Assembly (NCBI GenBank): GCA_016756725.1
Contig: JAESII010000013.1
Location: 1-40,413, forward strand
Direction: 5' to 3'
Source: Synergistaceae bacterium
GTDB taxonomy: Bacteria > Synergistota > Synergistia > Synergistales > Aminithiophilaceae
Length of the DNA stretch: 40,413 nucleotides
Shown here piece by piece: positions 1 through 7,282 of the stretch. Every line of letters starts with the position of its first letter. Position 1 is the first letter of the stretch. The position numbers were made by a program, and so were the translations under genes. The notes beneath the pieces are model-generated. The model had not been told where the DNA came from. It saw only the letters and a program-made list of their open reading frames with translations, and did no database searches.

Positions 1-130
1 CTCACGCGTTACTCACCCGTCCGCCACTATACCCGCTTCATAGCAAGCTATTCATCGGGTACCGTGCAACTTGCATGTGTTAAGCACGCCGCCAGCGTTC
101 GTCCTGAGCCAGGATCAAACTCTCCGTTGA
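1..130 (-). rRNA. rrs: 16S ribosomal RNA, 5' end only (runs off the window)
   Basis: Read on the minus strand, the segment carries the universal bacterial 16S 5' motif AGAGTTTGATCCTGGCTCAG (123 down to 104), then the conserved GACGAACGCTGGCGGCGTG and the ACGGGTGAGTAACGCGTGAG block near position 1. Only about 130 nt are inside the window; the rest lies to the left. The mature 5' end near 130 is estimated by comparison with the E. coli start and is not exact. The variable stretch fits Synergistota, but too little is present to assign a genus. recA lies directly upstream on the same strand, separated by a terminator and an rRNA promoter. Confidence 0.95.
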
Positions 131-236
131 TTTCTCACTTCGAGACTGGCTCTCTTGCCTGTCCTCTGCCTTTATTCTCCTGTCATGGTGCCGTAGTGCT
201 GTGGCACAGCGGAGGTGTCTCCGGAGTGCAAAAGTT

Positions 237-265
237 ATAATACAAGGCTATCGACGAACTGTCAA
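237..265 (-). promoter_or_regulatory. rRNA operon promoter, TTGACA-17-TATTAT
   Basis: On the minus strand a perfect -35 (TTGACA, 265-260) is followed by a 17-bp spacer and TATTAT (242-237). Transcription would start near 230, giving a 5' leader of about 100 nt before the 16S. An A/T-rich stretch lies just upstream (270-340), as expected for an UP-like element. It is the strongest-looking promoter of the left end and sits between the recA terminator and the rRNA gene. Confidence 0.85.
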
Positions 266-343
266 TCCATACTTTCCGAGATCTTTATTGTGGATGGGCT
301 TCTACCAGAAATCCAAAGCGAACAAAATCAGCTCTTTATCTTC

Positions 344-389
344 AAAAAACAGCCACTGTGCGGCCATTCAATCTAGATAGCTGTTTTTT
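344..389 (-). terminator. recA intrinsic terminator, probably bidirectional
   Basis: Inverted repeat: AAAAAACAGC at 344-353 and GCTGTTTTTT at 380-389 form a perfect 10-bp stem around a 26-nt loop that itself contains a small CACTGTG palindrome. On the minus strand it starts about 20 nt after the recA stop and ends in a T run, isolating recA from the rRNA operon. The remainder of the 131-408 intergenic stretch shows only the rRNA promoter and leader. Confidence 0.75.
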
Positions 390-408
390 GTTCTGTCCTT
401 GTGCTGGT

Positions 409-1536
409 TTATTCCTCACTGTCCTCTTCCAGTTCGAGGACACCTTCTTCCAGGAGAAGTTCGGACGCCTCCTTTTCCGCCTCGTCGTCACCTACGGGAA
501 GGGTCTCCTGGGGCAGGATGTCGAGCCCGATCCCCTGGGCGGCCTTGGTTCTGACGGCTTCGATGACTTCTTTCATGAGGTCGGGGTTTTCCGTCAGGTA
601 AGTGGCCACGTTGTCCTTACCCTGGCCGAGGGTCTCACCCTTGTAGGCGAGCCAGGAACCCTTCCGCTTGATGACGTCCAGGTCTAAAGCCATGTCGAGA
701 ACGGACATTTCGGGCGGAATGCCCCTTCCGTACATGAGCGAGGCATGAGCCGTACGGAAAGGAGGGGCCTGCTTGTTTTTGACGACTTTGAGCCAGAGTT
801 CGTGGCCCTGAACCTCGTCGCCCTTACTGATCGACTTGCCCCGTTTCACCTCGATGCGAACGGAAGTGTAGAACTTGAGCGCCCGTCCTCCCGTGGTGGT
901 ATCCTGCGGTCCGCCGTAGCCCATGGTGGAGATTTTCGCCCGCAGCTGGTTGATGAAGACGACGATGGCATTGCTCCGCGAGATGGCCGAGGTCAGCCGG
1001 CGAAGGGCATAGGACATGAGTCGTGCCTGAAGGCCGACCTGGGTGTCTCCGATTTTCCCGTCGATCTCCGCCTGAGGTGTGAGTGCGGCGACGGAGTCGA
1101 CGACGAGGATATCGACGGCACCACTCCGGACGAGGGTATCCAGGATGTAGAGGGCCTGTTCTCCGCTGTCGGGCTGTGCCACATAGAGGGCTTCGACGTC
1201 AACGCCCAATGAGGCGGCAAGCCGCGGATCGAGCGCGTGTTCGGCATCGATGAATGCCGCCACCCCGCCGGCCTTCTGCGCCTCAGCGACGGCGTGAAGG
1301 GCAACGGTGGTCTTTCCGCTGCCCTCAGGACCGAAGATCTCGACGATCCGGCCCCGGGGAAGACCGCCGATGCCGAGGGCGACGTCGAGGGGAAGGATAC
1401 CCGTTGGGATGACATCGACCGTCGCCGTTTCCTGGGAACCGAGGCGCATGATGGCGCCGTCACCGAACTTGCCCTTGATGTCCTTCAGGGCCTCTTCGAG
1501 GATGTCCTCCCGGGTGAGTTGAGCTTTTTTGGCCAC
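409..1536 (-). CDS. recA: RecA recombinase
   Basis: RecA forms the filament on single-stranded DNA that drives homologous strand exchange and stimulates LexA self-cleavage where LexA exists. The 375-residue protein has the normal length. The Walker A motif GPEGSGKTT is at residues 69-77, the Walker B stretch is [10 protein letters not shown], and the DNA-binding loop regions include [19 protein letters not shown]. The C-terminal tail is rich in Glu and Asp (EADKEA-like, ending DSEE), as expected of an autoinhibitory tail. The ATG is preceded by AAGGAGGTAGCC, a strong ribosome site. It is the last gene of a ten-gene minus-strand run, 14 nt after thpR, and ends in an intrinsic terminator. I saw no obvious LexA-type operator directly upstream, so SOS control is not evident from this site. 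Confidence 0.98.
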   Translation of the reverse strand: MAKKAQLTREDILEEALKDIKGKFGDGAIMRLGSQETATVDVIPTGILPLDVALGIGGLPRGRIVEIFGPEGSGKTTVALHAVAEAQKAGGVAAFIDAEHALDPRLAASLGVDVEALYVAQPDSGEQALYILDTLVRSGAVDILVVDSVAALTPQAEIDGKIGDTQVGLQARLMSYALRRLTSAISRSNAIVVFINQLRAKISTMGYGGPQDTTTGGRALKFYTSVRIEVKRGKSISKGDEVQGHELWLKVVKNKQAPPFRTAHASLMYGRGIPPEMSVLDMALDLDVIKRKGSWLAYKGETLGQGKDNVATYLTENPDLMKEVIEAVRTKAAQGIGLDILPQETLPVGDDEAEKEASELLLEEGVLELEEDSEE

Positions 1537-1550
1537 CTGTGGCTACCTCC

Positions 1551-2132
1551 TTACTTGAGTTCAATCTCCGTCAGAGGGCTGTAGTGCGCCCCCTGGGGGC
1601 GCAAGGTGCTTCGCATCATCAGAAGACGAGTGACGGGCCAGCTCCCCCAGTGACAGTCAGGCAGGAGCCTTTCCGCCTCGTCTCGGGAGAGCCCTGTGCC
1701 GTCACGGATACGGCCCACGGTGAGGTGGGGCGAGAAGGGGCGTCTTTCGGCAGGCAGCCCACAGGCCTGGGCCGCCTCTTCTGCCAGGACCGCCAGGTCA
1801 GTCAGGGAATTGAGGTCGCCGCTGACCCCCACCCAGAGAACACGGGGGGCGCCGCGAAGGGGGAAGATCCCCTTTCCTTCGAGACCGATAGAGAAGGAAC
1901 CGAGAGGGCGGCGGAGCAAAGCCTGGCCGATGTGGTCCGCGATGGCCCCCGCCGTGACTGAAGTGATGTCACCAAAGAAACGGAGGGTCAGGTGGAGAGA
2001 GGCGGCGGCGACGGGGCGGATCGGTCCCCTTTTCAGGACCGCCAGTGACGGACCGAGCTTTACCCGGACCTCGTCGTCGATGGGAAGAGCGAGGAAGGCT
2101 CGGATTTTCTCTTCCATGAACGAAAGGGTCAC
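1551..2132 (-). CDS. thpR: RNA 2',3'-cyclic phosphodiesterase (2H family)
   Basis: A 193-residue member of the LigT/ThpR branch of the 2H phosphoesterases, which hydrolyse 2',3'-cyclic phosphates on RNA to 2'-phosphates (historically called 2'-5' RNA ligase). Both catalytic H-x-T-x motifs are present, HLTL near residue 47 and HLTV near residue 136, in the usual two-lobed spacing. The start codon overlaps the stop of the CinA-like gene by 4 nt (ATGA), so the two are probably translationally coupled. A slightly later Met (MEEKIRAF) is an alternative start. The pairing of thpR with cinA and recA is common in bacteria. Confidence 0.92.
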   Translation of the reverse strand: MTLSFMEEKIRAFLALPIDDEVRVKLGPSLAVLKRGPIRPVAAASLHLTLRFFGDITSVTAGAIADHIGQALLRRPLGSFSIGLEGKGIFPLRGAPRVLWVGVSGDLNSLTDLAVLAEEAAQACGLPAERRPFSPHLTVGRIRDGTGLSRDEAERLLPDCHWGSWPVTRLLMMRSTLRPQGAHYSPLTEIELK

Positions 2133-2800
2133 TCCTCCCGACAGCAGAGCCAGAGCAGATGGAGAGCGACGGCGACGGTCGAGGAACGGACTTGACCACG
2201 GTCACAGCCGGCAAAGAGACGCCCCACGGCCTGGCACGCCCCGGGGCGTGCCAGGCCGAACCAGACCGTACCCACGGGCTTGTCCTCGCTGCCCCCCCCG
2301 GGCCCAGCTATTCCGGTAACGGAGATGGCAAGGGAAGCCCCGTAAAGATCGCGGGCCCCTTCGGCCATGGCCAAGGCCGTTTCGGCGCTGACGGCGCCGA
2401 AGGAGGCCAAGGTCGTTTCTGGGACAGCCAGGACCTTCCTTTTGGCTTCGTTGGAGTAACAGACGGCGCTGCCGAGAAAGACATCGGACGATCCGGCAAG
2501 GGACGTCAAGACCCCGCCGAGCAGGCCTCCCGTACAGGATTCGGCACAGGCCAAGGTCCATCCCTTTACCCGAAAGGAGTCGATGACCGCCTCCTGAGGG
2601 ACAATCACGCCTCGCGGAAGGCAGTCGGCACCGAAGAGGCGGACGATATGGCCGTCAAGATCCTCTCTTTTCTCGTCGAAGACAAGAAGCACCGATCCAG
2701 GCCGCCCGAAAAGGGCCAGACCGCTCCGGATCGAGGCGGGCAGCGAAGCAAGCCGCCAGCGGACGGCGCTTTCGGTCCACCCCATTATGGCACGACTCAT
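2129..2800 (-). CDS. CinA C-terminal (PncC-type) nicotinamide-nucleotide amidohydrolase, without the MoaB-like domain
   Basis: The 223-residue protein has the PncC/CinA-C signature (TLACAESCTGG near residues 81-91, VTGIAGPGG near 160), which deamidates NMN to nicotinic acid mononucleotide for pyridine-nucleotide salvage. About 75 residues at the N-terminus resemble the linker domain that joins the two halves of full-length CinA (about 410 residues). The N-terminal MoaB-like/ADP-ribose pyrophosphatase domain is absent, because the preceding DNA is pgpA. It is therefore intermediate between stand-alone PncC (about 160 residues) and complete CinA. It begins 1 nt after the pgpA stop and overlaps thpR by 4 nt. 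Activity is inferred from the family. Confidence 0.88.
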   Translation of the reverse strand: MSRAIMGWTESAVRWRLASLPASIRSGLALFGRPGSVLLVFDEKREDLDGHIVRLFGADCLPRGVIVPQEAVIDSFRVKGWTLACAESCTGGLLGGVLTSLAGSSDVFLGSAVCYSNEAKRKVLAVPETTLASFGAVSAETALAMAEGARDLYGASLAISVTGIAGPGGGSEDKPVGTVWFGLARPGACQAVGRLFAGCDRGQVRSSTVAVALHLLWLCCREE

Positions 2801-2801
2801 C

Positions 2802-3269
2802 CTAAGCCCCGATGAGGCGGGCCAGCCCGCCCTGGATGAAGAGCCAACGGAGCCCCAGAAGAAGGGCCGCCGTCAGAAGACCGCCGACGACGTCATCGGC
2901 CATGATGCCCACACCACCGGGCAGCCTTTCTGCGGCATTGACGGGAAAGGGCTTGAGAATGTCGATGACGCGGAAGAGAAAGAGGGCTGGCAGGGCAAGA
3001 GCCTGCGGCGTCAGCGCCAGGGCAACCCAGAGGCCGGCGACTTCGTCGATGACGATCTCGCCCGGGTCGTCCCGCCCCATGTCGAGGGCACAGCGGTGAG
3101 AGGCCCAGGTGCCCAAGACGGCGACAGCCAGGACCATCCAGGCCGTGATGGGCATGACGAGGGCAGGCAGAAAGGCCACGGCTGAGGCCACCGTTCCGGG
3201 CATGGCCGTCAGCCGGCCCAGACCGCCCAGGGTGGCAATGAGGAAGGCGGCTTTAGACGTTCCAGTCAT
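2802..3269 (-). CDS. pgpA: Phosphatidylglycerophosphatase A
   Basis: An integral membrane enzyme that dephosphorylates phosphatidylglycerol phosphate to phosphatidylglycerol. The 155 residues carry the family motifs in order: an N-terminal PGT, DPGEIVIDEVAG, FRVIDILKPFP and GGVGIMADDVVGG, separated by three to four hydrophobic helices. Length matches the family. Its start overlaps the rimO stop by 4 nt (ATGA). Placement between rimO and cinA in the recA run suggests simple co-transcription. The gene is complete and unremarkable. Confidence 0.95.
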   Translation of the reverse strand: MTGTSKAAFLIATLGGLGRLTAMPGTVASAVAFLPALVMPITAWMVLAVAVLGTWASHRCALDMGRDDPGEIVIDEVAGLWVALALTPQALALPALFLFRVIDILKPFPVNAAERLPGGVGIMADDVVGGLLTAALLLGLRWLFIQGGLARLIGA

Positions 3270-4570
3270 GGCTGAACCACCTCTCCGACAAGGTCATGTT
3301 CGAGAGCCTCCGTCACCTTAACGGTGACGAAGGTCCCCGGCTCCACTTCTCCTGCAGGGAACTGGACTTCACCGTCCACTTCGGGCGCATCGCGGAAGGA
3401 ACGGCCCCAGGCTAGGCCTGACGGGTCGATGCCCTCGACGAGAACCTGAAGAAGGCGGCCGACGAAGCGATTCTGACGGCGCAGGGAGATCTCCTCCTGA
3501 AGGCTCATGAGGGTCTCCAGGCGCCTCTGGGCCGTCGACGGACGGGGCCTCCGAGGCAGAAGGGCAGCCTCCGTCCCCTCTTCGGGCCAGAAGGAGAAGG
3601 CTCCCACACGATCGAGCTCCTGCTCGTCGATGAAGGCGAGGATCTTGTCGAAGGCGCGGCTGTCCTCGCCGGGGAAGCCGGTGATGAAGGTCGTCCGGAG
3701 GGCGAAATCCTCATCGAGAGAACGGGCGTACCGGAAGATTTCGGCGGCCCTCTTGCCTGTGGTCCTGCGGTTCATGGACGAAAGGATCCGGTCGTCGACG
3801 TGCTGGAGGGGCATGTCGAGATAGGGGAGGAGCTGGCCGCCCCCGGCCATCCGCTCAAGAAGGGCCTCGTCGACGCCCTGGGGATGGAGGTAGTGAAGGC
3901 GGAGCCAGACCGTCTCGGGAAGGACTTTCTCCAGGGCATCGATGAGATCGATCAGCTCCCCCTCCTTCCGGTCCCGCCCCCAGGCAGTGGGATCCTGGGC
4001 AATGAGACAGATCTCCAGGGCTCCTTGGGACAGGAGATCTTCCGCCTCTGCGACGACAGCATCGAGAGACCGGCTGCGGAAGGGACCGCGGATCGACGGG
4101 ATCATGCAGTAGCTGCAGCGGTTATCACAGCCTTCGGCAATCTTGAGGTAGCGGCTCCAGGCCGTCATGCCCGGAAGGACAGCCCGTCCGGGAGGGGCCT
4201 GCCTGCCGAGGGCCGCCAGAACCTGATCCCAGGCTTCCGACGGAGCCCAGATGTCGACGGCCGGCAATTCCCGGCGGAGCTCCTCGCCGTAGCGGTTGAA
4301 GAGGCAGCCGAGGAGGCCGATTTTCTTGAGCCGGCCCTCTGCCTTGAGTTGCTCCAGATCGAGATAGGCGGCCAGGCTCTCTTCGACGGCGGGCTGGATG
4401 AAGCCGCAGGTGTTGATGAGGGCCACCTCGGCCTCCTCTGCCTCCGCGACGAGGTCGAAACCGGCCAGCCGAAGGCGACCGGCAAGAACTTCGCTGTCGA
4501 CCTGATTCTTGGCACAGCCCAGAGAGAGGAGGAATAGCCTGGTCCTTTTCGGAAGCCCGATCTCCTCCAT
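3266..4570 (-). CDS. rimO: Ribosomal protein S12 methylthiotransferase RimO
   Basis: A radical-SAM methylthiotransferase that adds a beta-methylthio group to an Asp of ribosomal protein S12. From the chosen ATG at 4570 the protein has 434 residues. The UPF0004 domain has Cys19, Cys55 and Cys89 for the auxiliary cluster. The radical-SAM motif CDNRCSYC gives Cys148, Cys152 and Cys155. A TRAM domain closes the protein. The start was chosen because it gives the canonical N-terminus (LFLLSLGCAKNQVDSE) and overlaps the previous stop as TGATG. A longer frame reaching 4645 would run into the RodZ-like gene without family support. Confidence 0.96.
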   Translation of the reverse strand: MEEIGLPKRTRLFLLSLGCAKNQVDSEVLAGRLRLAGFDLVAEAEEAEVALINTCGFIQPAVEESLAAYLDLEQLKAEGRLKKIGLLGCLFNRYGEELRRELPAVDIWAPSEAWDQVLAALGRQAPPGRAVLPGMTAWSRYLKIAEGCDNRCSYCMIPSIRGPFRSRSLDAVVAEAEDLLSQGALEICLIAQDPTAWGRDRKEGELIDLIDALEKVLPETVWLRLHYLHPQGVDEALLERMAGGGQLLPYLDMPLQHVDDRILSSMNRRTTGKRAAEIFRYARSLDEDFALRTTFITGFPGEDSRAFDKILAFIDEQELDRVGAFSFWPEEGTEAALLPRRPRPSTAQRRLETLMSLQEEISLRRQNRFVGRLLQVLVEGIDPSGLAWGRSFRDAPEVDGEVQFPAGEVEPGTFVTVKVTEALEHDLVGEVVQP

Positions 4571-5505
4571 CACAGCCTCTCGAGAGGATGGCCCGGACGG
4601 ACACGGTAGGTGGCCACATCGGCCCGGCTGCTCAGCGGCGTCCACGACTCGTCACGCCAGTGGACGTCGAGATTTGCTGCGTTTCCGATACGGATTCGCG
4701 TGTCGGCATCGATTTCAAAGGTCCTCTGATCGCCCTGCTGAAGGGTTCCCTGGTAGAGAACCGACTCACCCTGGGAGATTCGGACCCAACAGGCGCCTCG
4801 GCCGACGATGCGCAGCACATCAGCGGCGACAGCCTCTTCCAGGGGCGCCACGTCGACGGAAAGTTCCCTCAGCCAGGCGATATCGGGACTCAGATCGTCG
4901 CTGACCCGTCCGGGAAGGACCGGTTCAGCCCGATCGGGAGAAAGAGCCACGACGGCAAGGTCTTCCGGTTCGGCGGAGACGACGACGGCGGGCATTTCCT
5001 CGTTATCGTCAGTCTCTGTCTCCAGAACCGCCAGGGAAGGCTGGTCCTCGGAGAGCTCCTCCAGGGTACGCTCCATTTCCGCCGGCGGGACGGGAGGGAC
5101 GGGACGGACCTCGTCCCGTTTCTGCCAGACGACGAAAAGAGCCGCGGCGACACCCAGCGCAAGCAGGAGATAAAGCCAGGCTCGGGAAATCTTCCGGAAC
5201 CCCTTGGCCGGAGGAGCCGTCGAACCGATGACGTTGCCCAGCCCCTCCGTCTCCGGCTGGGGCAGGACTTCGTCGAATTCCTCCCAAAGGTGGGGGACGT
5301 CGAGGAAGTTAAGGTAGGTGCGGAGAAACCCCCGGGCATAGACCAGTCCGGGAAGTTCCTCCATGCGCCCCGCTTCGAGTGCCTCCAACAGAGGGACGCG
5401 AATGCGGGTCCGGCTGGAGGCCTCGTCAAGGGTGATCGCTTTGCTTTCCCGGATCTGTCGCAGCTGATCGCAGAGTTCTCTCAGACGCTGATCACGCTCG
5501 GACAC
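4570..5505 (-). CDS. RodZ-like cell-shape protein: N-terminal helix-turn-helix, one TM helix, C-terminal DUF4115-type domain
   Basis: 311 residues with RodZ architecture. A cytoplasmic Xre/HTH_25 domain spans residues 1-75 (RESKAITLDEASSRTRI, LPGLVYARGFLRTYLNFL), one membrane helix lies near 108-127 (WLYLLLALGVAAALFVV), then an acidic Pro/Glu-rich linker. The C-terminal beta domain contains CWVRISQGESVLYQGTLQQG, typical of the periplasmic DUF4115 region. RodZ links MreB to the elongation machinery; here that role is inferred from architecture. It overlaps rpe by 14 nt and rimO by 1 nt. A PASTA membrane protein two genes upstream makes a cell-envelope theme likely. Confidence 0.85.
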   Translation of the reverse strand: MSERDQRLRELCDQLRQIRESKAITLDEASSRTRIRVPLLEALEAGRMEELPGLVYARGFLRTYLNFLDVPHLWEEFDEVLPQPETEGLGNVIGSTAPPAKGFRKISRAWLYLLLALGVAAALFVVWQKRDEVRPVPPVPPAEMERTLEELSEDQPSLAVLETETDDNEEMPAVVVSAEPEDLAVVALSPDRAEPVLPGRVSDDLSPDIAWLRELSVDVAPLEEAVAADVLRIVGRGACWVRISQGESVLYQGTLQQGDQRTFEIDADTRIRIGNAANLDVHWRDESWTPLSSRADVATYRVRPGHPLERL

Positions 5506-6196
5506 GGCTATCCCTCCCTGAGGCTGCCCTCAGATCGCGCAAGGCGACACGCGGATCAGCGGCACCGAAGATGGCGCTGCCGGCGACGACGACGTCGCAT
5601 CCGGCAGCGACGACAGCAGCGACGTTGGAGCCCCCCAGCCCCCCGTCCATCTCGATCAGAAAATCCAGGTCATCGGCAGCCCGCCACTGGCAGAGGGTCT
5701 CCGTCTTGGAGAGCACTTCGGGAAGAAAAGCCTGCCCTCCGAATCCGGGATTGACGGACATGACCAGGACAAGATCGACAAGATGGAGGACGGGACGAAT
5801 CATCTCGACGGGTGTTCCCGGATTGAGGGTCACGCCCGGGAGACAGCCGAGATCGCCGATGTGGGCAAGAAGACGATGAAGGTGGTTCGTCGCCTCGACG
5901 TGAACGGTGAGGTAGTCGGCACCCGCTTGGGCAAAGGCCTCAACGGAGCGTTCCGGCTCGTCAACCATGAGGTGGACGTCGAGAATCTCGTCGGAGTAGG
6001 CCTTGCGGAGAGCCGCGACGAGGGCGGGACCGTAAGAGATATTCGGCACAAAGCGCCCGTCCATGACATCGACGTGGAGACAGTCGGCCTCACCGGACAG
6101 GCCGTCGATGGCCTGTCTCATGGACAGAGGATCGGCAGCCAGAAGCGAGGGGGCCACAAGGGGCCGTCCACGCTCTAGCGATAGCGGTCTTGCCAT
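5492..6196 (-). CDS. rpe: Ribulose-phosphate 3-epimerase
   Basis: A TIM-barrel enzyme interconverting ribulose 5-phosphate and xylulose 5-phosphate in the pentose phosphate pathway. Family motifs: APSLLAADPL at the start, HVDVMDGRFVPN with the metal ligands, DVHLMVDEPE, MSVNPGFGGQ for phosphate binding, and a final DGGL...AGCDVVVAGSAIF. At 234 residues the length is normal. The strand-6 motif reads EMDGGLGGSN, where most relatives have EVDGGI, a conservative difference. Its start lies 22 nt inside the end of the PASTA gene and its end overlaps the RodZ-like gene by 14 nt. Confidence 0.95.
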   Translation of the reverse strand: MARPLSLERGRPLVAPSLLAADPLSMRQAIDGLSGEADCLHVDVMDGRFVPNISYGPALVAALRKAYSDEILDVHLMVDEPERSVEAFAQAGADYLTVHVEATNHLHRLLAHIGDLGCLPGVTLNPGTPVEMIRPVLHLVDLVLVMSVNPGFGGQAFLPEVLSKTETLCQWRAADDLDFLIEMDGGLGGSNVAAVVAAGCDVVVAGSAIFGAADPRVALRDLRAASGRDSRVRA

Positions 6197-7269
6197 ACGA
6201 ACATTCCTCCCAGGTAAATCGTGACAGCGGCGCTCTCCCGGTAAGGGGCATCAAGGGTGATGTATTCGCCGCCCTTGACCTCCCTGTTGAGGATCTCTCG
6301 CGTTCCTGCCGTGTCGACGATCTCGATTTTGAGCTCCATCGGTCGGGTCAACGGAGGCACCTGATAGCGTATCTTCGCCGTCTTCTGAGGCACCTCAGGG
6401 GCTACGGTGGAAGGTGTCGGGGCCGTCGGCACCGTTCCCGGCGTCTCGGCCGGAGGGGCCGTTGCCGTCGGGCTTATCGGGGGCGGCGTCGTCATCTGGG
6501 CCGGAGCCTGGCCGGGAGCGAGGCCTGGCACCTTGGGGGCCTCCTGGGTCGGCGGCTTTTTCAGCGTCGCCACGGTGACAGTCACGCCCGATCCTGCCGG
6601 CACCTTCGATCCCGGCGAGGGGTCAAGGCGTGTCACAAGGCCCTCGGGAGAAGCCTGAGTGTAGACGGAACTGACGGAGCGCACCGTCAGGCCCGCCTCG
6701 GTGATGATCTTGCGGGCGATCGTCTCCGAACGTCCCACTGCATCGGGGACGACAACCATGCCGCCGCTGCTTTTCGGTCCCAGGCTGACAAGAAGGTCAA
6801 TCGTCCTCCCCGGCGACATCATCGTCGGCGCCGCCGGGCTCTGGGCCACGACGATCCCGGCCGGTCGGCTTTCGTCGTGGATGCGGAGCACGTCACCGGC
6901 CTTGAAGCCGTCCTCTTCGAGGCGGGCCGTGGCCTGGGCGAATTCCATCCCCCGAACGTCGGGCAAGGAAAGGCGGGTTCCCCCCTTGCTCACCTTGAGG
7001 ACAAGGATCTTACCCCCCTTGACCTTCTCTCCGGCCGCCGGCCACTGAGCAAGGATCGTACCGGCCGGCTGGAGGGACTCGACCTGGTCGACCCGGACGA
7101 GAAGCCCGAGAGCCTGGGTCTGGTCCACAGCATCAATGACAGACAGGCCCTCCAGTGCAGGGACTGTCAGTGTCCTCCCGCCGAGAAAGACGGTGTAGAC
7201 AGCCATGATGGCCGATCCGAAAATCACCAGCAAAACGACGAGCATCGTCAGTCGAAAGAGATTGCGCAT
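6175..7269 (-). CDS. Single-pass membrane protein with three PASTA domains and no kinase domain
   Basis: 364 residues: a short cytoplasmic tail, one membrane helix (about 8-30, LTMLVVLLVIFGSAIMAVY), three PASTA repeats outside the membrane (about 34-95, 98-167 and 171-237), a Pro/Thr/Ala-rich linker (about 238-293), and a C-terminal beta-rich segment of about 70 residues I do not recognise. PASTA domains usually bind peptidoglycan fragments and are normally attached to PknB-type kinases or penicillin-binding proteins. Here no kinase or transpeptidase domain is present and none is encoded nearby. It sits between a degenerate RsmB gene and rpe; in many bacteria PASTA kinases lie in an rsmB-pknB-rsgA-rpe cluster, so this may be a kinase-less relic of that arrangement. 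Confidence 0.85.
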   Translation of the reverse strand: MRNLFRLTMLVVLLVIFGSAIMAVYTVFLGGRTLTVPALEGLSVIDAVDQTQALGLLVRVDQVESLQPAGTILAQWPAAGEKVKGGKILVLKVSKGGTRLSLPDVRGMEFAQATARLEEDGFKAGDVLRIHDESRPAGIVVAQSPAAPTMMSPGRTIDLLVSLGPKSSGGMVVVPDAVGRSETIARKIITEAGLTVRSVSSVYTQASPEGLVTRLDPSPGSKVPAGSGVTVTVATLKKPPTQEAPKVPGLAPGQAPAQMTTPPPISPTATAPPAETPGTVPTAPTPSTVAPEVPQKTAKIRYQVPPLTRPMELKIEIVDTAGTREILNREVKGGEYITLDAPYRESAAVTIYLGGMFVWQDRYR

Positions 7270-7282
7270 CCTCGTTTCCTCC

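Noticed and set aside
3266..4645. Longer rimO start at 4645
   Set aside because: The extra 25 residues lie inside the RodZ-like gene and match no family; ATG 4570 gives the canonical N-terminus.
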